64,000 bases of DNA from UBA6522 sp965237785. Lineage in GTDB: Bacteria > Pseudomonadota > Gammaproteobacteria > Steroidobacterales > Rariloculaceae. Below are positions 45,601 to 53,269 of the stretch, one piece after another. Position 1 is the stretch's first letter. Each line of letters begins with the position of its first letter. The translations under genes were made by a program, and so were the position numbers. The stretch spans positions 4,216,001 to 4,280,000 of the forward strand of contig OZ250159.1 in NCBI GenBank assembly GCA_965237785.1, read 5' to 3'. The notes below the pieces were generated by a model that searched no databases, was not told the DNA's origin, and was given only the letters and a program-made list of their open reading frames with translations.

Positions 45601-45605
45601 GGAAA

Positions 45606-45745
45606 CTAGTGCAAATGCGATTTGTTTGGCGGAGTGGCAATTCGCCGGCGCACCAGTACCGGCCCTGCCATCGACCGTGGGGCAGGTACTTGCGGCAGAC
45701 GGCTTCGGCGCGTTGCGCGAGTAGCGCGGCAATGTCGATGGCTAG
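45606..45745 (-). pseudogene. Fragment of a Toprim/DUF7146-like mobile-element protein
   Basis: The minus strand reads IDIAALLAQRAEAVCRKYLP and HGRWQGRYWCAGEL, similar to the N-terminal AEAVCRHYLPNGRRQGRYW region of Toprim-domain proteins on conjugative elements. No start codon is in place and the frame runs directly into unrelated sequence. It is a short relic; the family call rests on one motif. Confidence 0.5.
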
Positions 45746-45991
45746 TCTGATCAGTGGAGCTCGGCGTTTTTTGACCGTTAACGAAACCGTCCACTTTACT
45801 GAGGGAAGACCACAAAGCGGTCATTCGGCCTCTAGACATCCAGCCAGATCTGAATGACCGCTTCTGGGAAAAAAGCGGACGTTTGGAAGAAGCGAATCGA
45901 GGCCTGGCCCCGGGGTGATCGGACGCCGCCAGTTCCGCCTGGCGGCGCGAACGGTCGGGCCAGGCCGCCACTAATCAGCCGTGACAAGCCA
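45746..45991. other. Region without a recognised gene
   Basis: About 250 bases between the mosaic of gene fragments and the metallo-hydrolase stop codon. No family-like reading frame was found on either strand. Confidence 0.5.
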
Positions 45992-47665
45992 CTAGCGATC
46001 TACGGTCTCACAGGGCGCCATCCCAACGGCCCCGCCAGAAATCACGGTCTCGCAGAGCCTGGCTTCGCCGCCCATGGCTTCAACAAAGTCCGAATAGGGC
46101 ACTGGCGGGCCGTGTGACGGCGCGACCGTCTCAATATCCAACGACATCCGCTGAATCTGGTTGAAGAAACTTTGCATGGCGGGCGTCGGCTCGGCCGGAG
46201 GCGGTTCGTGGGTGTCGAAGAGGTCCGCCTGGAAGGCGATCTTCTCCTCGGGCAGGTACGCCATCAGCATCCCGGTGGCATGACTCAGGGGTTGCACGTA
46301 GTAAACGCGCAGAATGCGCTCGTTGTCGGTAATCACGAAGTTCTCGTTGATTGCCTCGTAGTTGTAACCCTCGGCCAGCTCGGTAGGTGGCCACAGCGAC
46401 GTGATGTCGGGCTCCACGCCCTGAGTCCGGTAGTTCAACACGTCCCGGTTCAGCATCCCGATATTCTTCCGGTGCGTGACGATCGTGGACCCGATGTGCA
46501 GGTAGGTACGAAGTCCACCAATGTGGTCGAAGTGCACGTGCGTGTTGATCAGCCACCGGATCGGCTTGTTTGGGGTTAGCTTCACGACCTCTTCGATGAC
46601 CGCCAGGCTACGCTTTTCATTGATCGGCGCGTCGAACACGGCCACCCAGTCCCTGAACTCCACCATGTAGCTATTGGCGGGTCCGCCGCCCAGCAGGTAG
46701 ACGCCCTCGGCCATCCTTTCGACGGTCACGATCGCCGGGTCTGGTCTTGGGGACGGCTGCAGGTTCGCAGGCACCGGAATCGAATCCGGGCAGACGTTCG
46801 GCTGCACCTCCGGGAACGTACCGCCGTACGCGTTGTGGCCGGTGCTATCGCTGGCGAACTGCCAATTGTCGTCCCAGCCCTGATGCGAATGCCAGTTGGT
46901 CGGCCACTTCACGTTGCCGAACTGCTGCTGGTTCGTGGACTCTTGCTCAATGTTGAAGTCGCCGAGCGCTGGTTCGCTTACCATCGCGTGGATGCGCTGA
47001 ATCTGGTTCTGCGGGTTGATGGTGGCGTCCACGCGGTACTTGCCCAGCACCGTGATCGACACGACGTGCATTTTCGTGAGGTTGACGACGTTGCCGTCGC
47101 GCCCCATCTCGATTTGCTCCCAGCGCCAGAAGGCCTCGGGGTTGGCGCCCGGCATGCGAGCCGCCTTGAGAAAGCCCGGGGGATTCAGCCAGATGTCCAG
47201 CTGCCACTGTTCCGCGTCCTCAGCCGTAGCCGTCACCGGCGGCCCGTCGCCATCAATCGCCCACCCGGTATTGCCGTTCACGATAAAGGTCTGACGCGTC
47301 TGCTTCTGGGTGGGCGTGCCGCCCATCCAGCCGAGCCCGTATTTCCACGAGGCGGGATTGAGGCCCGGCTCCCGGTCGAAGGATTCTATGCTCGTTCCGG
47401 TTTCCCAGTTGATGGTGCGGGTGTAGTTGGCCATCTGGATGCGCGTCCAGTCGATGTTGACGGCATTTTCATAGGTCTGTCCCACCGCGCCGCTGTAGCC
47501 GGTGCCTGAAAATGTGACGCACTGAAAGTTCTGCTCGCCAATCTCCTCGGACGCCGCCGCTAGCAGCGGCATCGGATCGACGAACCCGGGCGGAAACTGC
47601 TGCGCTAACGCCGAAACGCCCGGGAATAGGAACAGCACAGTAAGGACCCAGAGTTTTTTCATCAT
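45992..47665 (-). CDS. Secreted metallo-beta-lactamase-fold hydrolase
   Basis: A 557-residue protein with signal peptide KKLWVLTVLFLFPGVSALAQ. The first 320 residues are a beta-rich domain without clear family. The C-terminal MBL fold carries LINTHVHFDHIGGL near residue 375, the later His of QPLSHATGM and the Asp of AFQADLFD, so the zinc ligands are present. The end APSHGPPVPYSDF fits the group. It probably acts in the periplasm; substrates of this two-domain type are unknown. GAGGGA precedes the double ATG start. Confidence 0.88.
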   Translation of the reverse strand: MMKKLWVLTVLFLFPGVSALAQQFPPGFVDPMPLLAAASEEIGEQNFQCVTFSGTGYSGAVGQTYENAVNIDWTRIQMANYTRTINWETGTSIESFDREPGLNPASWKYGLGWMGGTPTQKQTRQTFIVNGNTGWAIDGDGPPVTATAEDAEQWQLDIWLNPPGFLKAARMPGANPEAFWRWEQIEMGRDGNVVNLTKMHVVSITVLGKYRVDATINPQNQIQRIHAMVSEPALGDFNIEQESTNQQQFGNVKWPTNWHSHQGWDDNWQFASDSTGHNAYGGTFPEVQPNVCPDSIPVPANLQPSPRPDPAIVTVERMAEGVYLLGGGPANSYMVEFRDWVAVFDAPINEKRSLAVIEEVVKLTPNKPIRWLINTHVHFDHIGGLRTYLHIGSTIVTHRKNIGMLNRDVLNYRTQGVEPDITSLWPPTELAEGYNYEAINENFVITDNERILRVYYVQPLSHATGMLMAYLPEEKIAFQADLFDTHEPPPAEPTPAMQSFFNQIQRMSLDIETVAPSHGPPVPYSDFVEAMGGEARLCETVISGGAVGMAPCETVDR

Positions 47666-47789
47666 CTTCCCTCTACGGAGACTTCTGATTTGTGTGGCCA
47701 ACTCGCCAAGCGAGACGACCCGCCGACCGTAATATTAACGCGGTTTGGGGGTCATTGGTTCTTCTTCGTCTGGGCTGATTGCCAGGAGC

Positions 47790-47888
47790 GGTTTGTGCGT
47801 CTTGGGCGGCCGGAAAAGCAAGCAGTGGAACGCATTCATCGCCCGCTACCACTACCTCGGCTACGCAAAGACTGGAAACGGTCGCTGA
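47790..47888 (+). pseudogene. Short DUF4338-like fragment
   Basis: The plus strand reads GGRKSKQWNAFIARYHYLGY before a stop, similar to the LWNELIxRYHYLGY motif of DUF4338 proteins found near mobile elements. The rest is missing. It lies in the non-coding stretch upstream of the metallo-hydrolase. Confidence 0.4.
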
Positions 47889-48089
47889 ACCGCTAACCCC
47901 AACGACCAGGTCCGCTACAAACCCTTGCCGTGCACTCGCCGAAACGGTGAACATCGCCATCCAGCAACCCTCGATCCCCCGAGAACAGAACGCTTACCGA
48001 TAGTGGCGAATGGGAGTACGCCCGATTTGGAATCAATCCGCGCCCCTCTCAGCCGCTCCAATACGCCTGCCATAGGGCCTTTGGAAGGA
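47889..48089. other. Region without a recognised gene
   Basis: About 200 bases holding no recognisable gene. Positions 47971-47999 resemble, in inverted orientation, positions 63269-63297 (about 23 of 29 bases), a possible dispersed repeat. Confidence 0.4.
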
Positions 48090-48719
48090 CTATCCCTGAA
48101 TGTTTCGGCAGAGTTGTTCGCAGGGAATCCCGTCGCCGTCGCCGTCCAGCGTGCCGAGCTTGCACTGGCGCAGGTGCCCGAGCGCTTCTTCGCAGGTTGT
48201 CATTTCCCGGCAGTAGCGTTTGGTCCGGCACTCGACTTCCGGGATGATCGAGGGCAGTGGCCGCGGCGCCGCCCGCTCGGTCTTGCGCCAGATCCACGGC
48301 GGTACGGGATCGGCGTCCGCCCACAGGCCGCGCGCGGCGGCCCTTGCTTCGTCCTCAAGGAGAATCAATTCAGGCGCGGGGTCGTAGTCACGCAGCACCC
48401 ATACCAGGCCGCGCAGAACCAATTCGGCGTTGACGTCGACATCGGCAGCGAACACACGAGCCACGATGCGCCGATAGGCATCGCCGCCGACCAGTTCGAG
48501 TTCGACCTCCTGGCCTTCGACCAGGGAGGCCAACACCTGGAGCGCCTCCAGGCCGTGCGCTTGGTCGGATTCAGGCGCATCGATATCGGCGAGGCGTATG
48601 TCCACCTCTTCGCCGCCGGACTGCACGGTAATGGTGTCGCCATCCTTGATGCGCAACACCGGCTCCGTGGCCGCCGCGTAGGCCACGAACATTGCCAAGC
48701 CGAGAATCCGATACCTCAT
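48090..48719 (-). CDS. Thermonuclease-like protein with excalibur calcium-binding tail
   Basis: A 209-residue protein with a short signal peptide. The staphylococcal nuclease fold shows RIKDGDTITV, IRLADIDAPESDQ and YRRIVARVF, giving the acidic and basic residues expected at the active site. The C-terminal CRTKRYCREMTTCEEA and TLDGDGDGIPCEQLC form the excalibur motif with a calcium loop. It probably degrades nucleic acids outside the cytoplasm. Confidence 0.9.
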   Translation of the reverse strand: MRYRILGLAMFVAYAAATEPVLRIKDGDTITVQSGGEEVDIRLADIDAPESDQAHGLEALQVLASLVEGQEVELELVGGDAYRRIVARVFAADVDVNAELVLRGLVWVLRDYDPAPELILLEDEARAAARGLWADADPVPPWIWRKTERAAPRPLPSIIPEVECRTKRYCREMTTCEEALGHLRQCKLGTLDGDGDGIPCEQLCRNIQG

Positions 48720-48923
48720 GGGCCATCATCATGGGTATTCCGGGATAAAAGGACAAGTTTTGATCGTTGACAGTAATCGTTGGCAGTTCTGAATTCAGAT
48801 CGGGGGAAACACGGGGCATTGCCACCCCGACCCGGTCACGGCGGTGGGCCATGCCGCGATGATCGTGCCCGGCGAGTGGACCGGCGGCCGCAGCTGAAGC
48901 CGCGGATTGGTGAAAATTCCGGG

Positions 48924-50162
48924 TTAGTCGAGGACGTGGGTCAACAGCCCGTCCGCCAGCTTGGGTTCGAACCAGGTTGACTTCGGCGGCATGACCATGC
49001 CGGCGTCGGCAACCGCCATGAGCTGTTCCATGCTCGTGGGGTAGAGCGAAAAAGCGATGGCCGCCTCACCCCGGCGAACACGGCGCTGGAGTTCTTCCGG
49101 TCCGCGAATGCCACCGACAAAATCGACTCGGGGGTCGGTTCGCGGGTCGCCGACGGCCAGCAACGGTCCGAGGATCCGATCCTGCAGCAGGCTGACGTCC
49201 AGGGACGCCACCGGATCGTCGCCGGGAACAGAGCCCACCGGGACCTTGAGCCGGTACCATCGTTCGTCCACGAACATGCCGAAGGTCGCGGGTTGCACTG
49301 GCGTTACCGGGTCATCGGCGGGAACGACCTCCAAACCATCCGCAATCCGGGACAGGAGGTCGTCGACGCCGAGACCGTTCAGGTCCGTGACCACCCGGTT
49401 GTAGCCCAGAATCCGCATTTCATCGTCGGGAAAGGCGACGGTCAGAATGTAGTCGGCACTCGTCTCGACGGCGGCATCCGGTCCGCGCAGTGCCACGGCG
49501 ACACGGGCCGCCGCTGCCGTGCGGTGATGGCCGTCGGCGATGTAGAGCGCTTCCATGCGGTTGAATGCGGCGGTGACGGTACCGATTTCGTCAGCGCCGG
49601 CGACGCGCCACAGGGTGTGCGTCACGTCGTGCTGACCGGTGACTTCCAACAACGGCGGTCCGGATTTCACTTCGTCAAACAGTGACTTGAGGGTCGGCTC
49701 CGCCCGGAACGCGCTCAGCACCGGGCCGGTCTGCGCCTTCAGGGCGAGCATGTTGAGCACCCGGTCGGTTTCCTTGTCCGGGCGGGTCAGTTCATGCTTT
49801 CGGAACCGGTTCGCCTCGTAGGCATGGGCTGAGGCGGTGAGCGCGACACCGGTCTGTTCGTGAGTGCCGGTCTGCATCCGGTAGACGTAGTATCCGGGCG
49901 CGTCATCCGTGATCAGCAGACCCAGCGCCTTGAGCCGCTGCAGGTTTTCGGCTGCCCTGGCGTACACCGCGTCGCTGTGGGGATCGGTGTCCGGCGGAAG
50001 ACCGATCTCCGGCCGGGAGATGTGCAGGAAACTGTTGGGCCGGCCGACCGCCATTCGGCGCGCTTCGGCGGTGGTGACGACGTCGTACGGCGGCGCCGCC
50101 ACGGCCGCGGCGTGTTCGGCCTCGGGCCGCAGGGCAGCGAAGGGTCTGACAAAATTTTCCAT
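48924..50162 (-). CDS. DUF1015 family protein
   Basis: A 412-residue protein starting MENFVRPFAALRPEAEHAA, with AAPPYDVVTTAEAR, the central EALYIADGHHRTAAAARVA and a final MPPKSTWFEPKLADGLL. These are the marks of DUF1015, a widespread family of uncertain function. The ATG at 50162 matches the family N-terminus; a longer frame adds 46 unrelated residues. It is transcribed alone. Confidence 0.88.
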   Translation of the reverse strand: MENFVRPFAALRPEAEHAAAVAAPPYDVVTTAEARRMAVGRPNSFLHISRPEIGLPPDTDPHSDAVYARAAENLQRLKALGLLITDDAPGYYVYRMQTGTHEQTGVALTASAHAYEANRFRKHELTRPDKETDRVLNMLALKAQTGPVLSAFRAEPTLKSLFDEVKSGPPLLEVTGQHDVTHTLWRVAGADEIGTVTAAFNRMEALYIADGHHRTAAAARVAVALRGPDAAVETSADYILTVAFPDDEMRILGYNRVVTDLNGLGVDDLLSRIADGLEVVPADDPVTPVQPATFGMFVDERWYRLKVPVGSVPGDDPVASLDVSLLQDRILGPLLAVGDPRTDPRVDFVGGIRGPEELQRRVRRGEAAIAFSLYPTSMEQLMAVADAGMVMPPKSTWFEPKLADGLLTHVLD

Positions 50163-50438
50163 TCGCGGATGATAGAGTACCGGTCGGCTGGAGTGAATGC
50201 GAAAGCCGGCATGGTTGCCGATTATGTTTGCTGATCGTCGATGACGGAATGCTCGCATAAGCCCGGCCGGTTCGATATGCTCTCGTCCCTGCGCCACCAC
50301 GGATGCGGTGGCCTTGAGCGGTGACCGGCGCGGCGTGCCGGTTCAAGCCAACCTCTTCGTAGGAAAATTGCGCCGCGACGTTGGCGTCGGGGCGGTGTGG
50401 TCTGCTGAAGCGGCGACCGGCACGCAATGGAGAGCGGG

Positions 50439-50894
50439 ATGCCAGACACGATGACACGGAGGCGGCTGTTCGAATTGGTCGGGCAGGAACTGGGCACGTC
50501 AGCCTGGTTTCCCGTGGGGCAGGATCGCATCGACCAGTTTGCCGAGGTCACGGAGGATCGCCAGTTTATCCACGTCGACCCGGTTCGGGCCGCCGAGTCT
50601 CCGTTCGGCGGCACCATTGCCCACGGCATGCTGACGCTGTCCATGATCGTTCACCTCTGCAACGCCTTCGTTCCGGCGGTAGAGGGCGTGAGGATGGTGG
50701 TCAACTATGGATTCGACCGCGTTCGCTTTGCCGCTCCCGTGAAATCCGGCGGGCGCATTCGCGCCGTGGTCAAGCTCCTCGACGCCAAGGAGCGATCGGG
50801 TCAAATCCTGGTGAAGGTCAAGGTCACCATCCAGACGGAAGGGGAAACCAAGCCGGCGCTCGTGGCGGAGTGGCTGACGCTGCACTGTTCCTGA
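50439..50894 (+). CDS. MaoC-like (R)-specific hydratase
   Basis: About 151 residues of the hot-dog fold. DQFAEVTEDRQFIHVDP supplies the catalytic Asp/His pair and FGGTIAHGMLTLSMIVH the hydratase helix. NYGFDRVRFAAPVKSGGRIR is typical of MaoC-domain enoyl-CoA hydratases. It hydrates a trans-2-enoyl-CoA. The second ATG was chosen because GGAGAGCGGG precedes it. It is convergent with the glycosyltransferase gene, four bases away. Confidence 0.88.
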   Translation: MPDTMTRRRLFELVGQELGTSAWFPVGQDRIDQFAEVTEDRQFIHVDPVRAAESPFGGTIAHGMLTLSMIVHLCNAFVPAVEGVRMVVNYGFDRVRFAAPVKSGGRIRAVVKLLDAKERSGQILVKVKVTIQTEGETKPALVAEWLTLHCS

Positions 50895-50898
50895 GCGC

Positions 50899-51939
50899 TC
50901 ACCGGGGCCGTGTCGGCGCGCTCGTCCAGAGCGCCGCTGCCAACTGGTCCACGTTGTTCCACCTGCCCTGGTGGATCCAATCCGCCGCCGCTGCCAGGAC
51001 GTCGGGGTAGTCGGCTGCCGGTGGGTTTGGCAGTTTCGCCCACGACGCCACGGCATTCGGAGTCAGCCGCCGAACGACGGTCCCCAGGCCAAGTCGCTCA
51101 AGAGCCAACGCGTTGGATTCCTGTTCGGTTTGCTGGGCGACCGGCTTCGTGAGAATTTTCTTGCCAACGTGCAGCGCTTCGCTGATCAACGTGAACCCGG
51201 TATTCGCGATTACCCCGCTGCAGTTCACCAGGTCTGCAACGAAACCCTTTCGGTTCAGCGGCCTGAGTTCCACGTTTCCCTCCACTCGCGGGGTGCTGAT
51301 CCGGCAATAGAATCTGAATCGTTGGCTGTTGACTGCGGCCAGGACCCGGACAACTTCAGCAATGGACTCGAACGGCATGTAGACGAGAACATGGTCCTTC
51401 GTGCGCGCCGGAAGCTCGAACTCCGTGAGATTGATGCTCGGTGGCAGGATGGGTCGGTCGAAGTGATGCCAATGCAGCCCCAGTGGAATCGTCGCCGGGG
51501 CGAAGCACTTCATCGCCATGCGGTTGAAAAGGTTCAGGCCCGCCACCGGCACATTCCCATGCGCGAACGCATAGAGGTGGCCTATGCCGATGCAGGGGAT
51601 GTCTCGCAGCCAGCCGATTCGCGCCGCGACCGGCTCGTAGTCGGTGACCACCAGATCCAGACCGGCGGTATCGAATGCGTAGATATCCCGTTCCATCTCG
51701 CCAAAGCGCAATTGAAGCGCGGTCGCCAGATGACGGATTCGGCCTCGCGCGGTGACAAAGGTGAGCCCGCGGCGAGTGCTGTAGGGGGTAAAGACCGGGT
51801 CAAGCCATTCCGGATCCAGCGGTGGGCCGCTGAACAGCGTGTGCACATCGTGACCGCGATCCTTGAGCGCGGCGACCATGGGCCTCGCCCTGGTGAGATG
51901 TCCGTGGCCGGTGGTCTGAACGCCGTAGAGTATGCGCAT
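50899..51939 (-). CDS. MJ1255-type glycosyltransferase family protein
   Basis: A 346-residue protein beginning MRILYGVQTTGHGHLTRARP, with VVTDYEPVAAR, IANTGFTLISEALHVGKKIL and a late EQESNALALERLG. This is the GT-B layout of the MJ1255/VC2487 group related to MurG-type transferases. The start overlaps the stop of the UDP-sulfoquinovose synthase gene by one base (TGATG), so the two are translated together. It is a candidate for the enzyme that transfers the sulfosugar; the acceptor is unknown. Confidence 0.8.
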   Translation of the reverse strand: MRILYGVQTTGHGHLTRARPMVAALKDRGHDVHTLFSGPPLDPEWLDPVFTPYSTRRGLTFVTARGRIRHLATALQLRFGEMERDIYAFDTAGLDLVVTDYEPVAARIGWLRDIPCIGIGHLYAFAHGNVPVAGLNLFNRMAMKCFAPATIPLGLHWHHFDRPILPPSINLTEFELPARTKDHVLVYMPFESIAEVVRVLAAVNSQRFRFYCRISTPRVEGNVELRPLNRKGFVADLVNCSGVIANTGFTLISEALHVGKKILTKPVAQQTEQESNALALERLGLGTVVRRLTPNAVASWAKLPNPPAADYPDVLAAAADWIHQGRWNNVDQLAAALWTSAPTRPR

Positions 51940-53186
51940 CAGCCGCTGGCGGCCCGGCGATCCTCGCTGATCCGATGCCCCTGAGGAGTTCGGCTGCCTC
52001 GCGTATCGAGATGTTGGTCCCGCGTCCACCGGGACGAGGGGAGGATCTTGCCGAGGTCGCAGCGTTGCTTATGGCGCTCGGCAATCCCGACGATTTCGCT
52101 CAGCAATCCATCATCCAGTGTCGTCGGGTTGAGTCCCAGTTCCAGAAACTTCCGATTCCGTATCTGCAAGGTGTTCTCGGCCTGTTCCTTCCGCGGATTC
52201 GAGTAGAAGCGGATATCGGCGCCCGTCAATCCGGCCACCTTGTGCGCCAGTTCCAGGAGCGAATGCGTTTCGGTGGCCTGATTGAATATCTCGACTCGCT
52301 CGCCCAGGGCGGGGGGATTCTCGACGGCCAACTGTATGCACCGCACTGTATCGCGGATGTGGATGAAGGCCCGCGTCTGACCGCCGGTGCCGTATATCGT
52401 GAGCGGGTGTCCCACCGCGGCCTGCATCAGGAACCGGTTGAGCACCGTGCCGTAGTCGCCGTCATAGTCGAAGCGGTTGACCAGGTCGTCATCGCGTTCG
52501 GTCTCCGGCGTTTGCGTACCCCAGACGATTCCCTGGTGCAGATCCGTCACGCGTACCGCGTCATTGCGATTGTAGAAGTAGAACAGCAACGCATCGAGCG
52601 TCTTGGTCGTATGGTAGACGCTACCCGGGTGCGCGGGGTACAGAATATCGATTTCTTTCTGCTCCCCCGGGCCGACGTCCACTTTGACGTTGAGATAACC
52701 TTCCGGTACGGCGATCCCGGCCGTTCCGTAACCGTAGACGCCCATGGTGCCGAGGTGGACCAGGTGCACGTCCAGACCCGATTCGACGATGGCACAGAGC
52801 ACGTTGTGCGTCCCCGGAACATTGTTCTCCACCGTATAGCGCTTTTTTTCCGCCGATTTCATGGAGTACGGTGCGGCGCGTTGCTCGGCGAAGTGCACGA
52901 TGGCGCGTGGTTTCTTACGCTCGATCAGTTCGAGCAGTTCCTGAAACTCGGTGGCGATGTTGATCGGGTAGAAGTCGATGCGGCGCCCGGTGACGCGATG
53001 CCATGCGGCGATGCGGTCGTCGATGGCGCGAATGGGCGTGAGCGAATCGCATCCCAATTCTTCGTCGATTCGCCGACGCGACAGGTTGTCGACTATGCTC
53101 ACCTGGTAGCCGGCCGCCGACAACCGCAGAGCGGTCGGCCAGCCGCAGAACCCGTCGCCTCCCAGGACCAGGACGTTGTCAAACAC
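51939..53186 (-). CDS. sqdB: UDP-sulfoquinovose synthase (SQD1/SqdB-type)
   Basis: A 415-residue short-chain dehydrogenase-type enzyme starting at GTG. The NAD motif is LVLGGDGFCGWPTALRL. SRRRIDEELGCDSLTPI and HFAEQRAAPYSMKS match SQD1, and HLGTMGVYGYG with SVYHTTKTLDALL gives the catalytic Thr, Tyr and Lys. It makes UDP-sulfoquinovose from UDP-glucose and sulfite. The product serves sulfolipid in phototrophs or sulfosugar-bearing glycans elsewhere. No photosynthesis gene is seen nearby. Confidence 0.9.
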   Translation of the reverse strand: MFDNVLVLGGDGFCGWPTALRLSAAGYQVSIVDNLSRRRIDEELGCDSLTPIRAIDDRIAAWHRVTGRRIDFYPINIATEFQELLELIERKKPRAIVHFAEQRAAPYSMKSAEKKRYTVENNVPGTHNVLCAIVESGLDVHLVHLGTMGVYGYGTAGIAVPEGYLNVKVDVGPGEQKEIDILYPAHPGSVYHTTKTLDALLFYFYNRNDAVRVTDLHQGIVWGTQTPETERDDDLVNRFDYDGDYGTVLNRFLMQAAVGHPLTIYGTGGQTRAFIHIRDTVRCIQLAVENPPALGERVEIFNQATETHSLLELAHKVAGLTGADIRFYSNPRKEQAENTLQIRNRKFLELGLNPTTLDDGLLSEIVGIAERHKQRCDLGKILPSSRWTRDQHLDTRGSRTPQGHRISEDRRAASG

Positions 53187-53269
53187 CGAGCGGTACTCCT
53201 TGTCGTTTTGATCGTCACAAGCATAACCGTTTTACAATGGCGTCGGCACAGCGCTGAGTCTGGTTTTCG

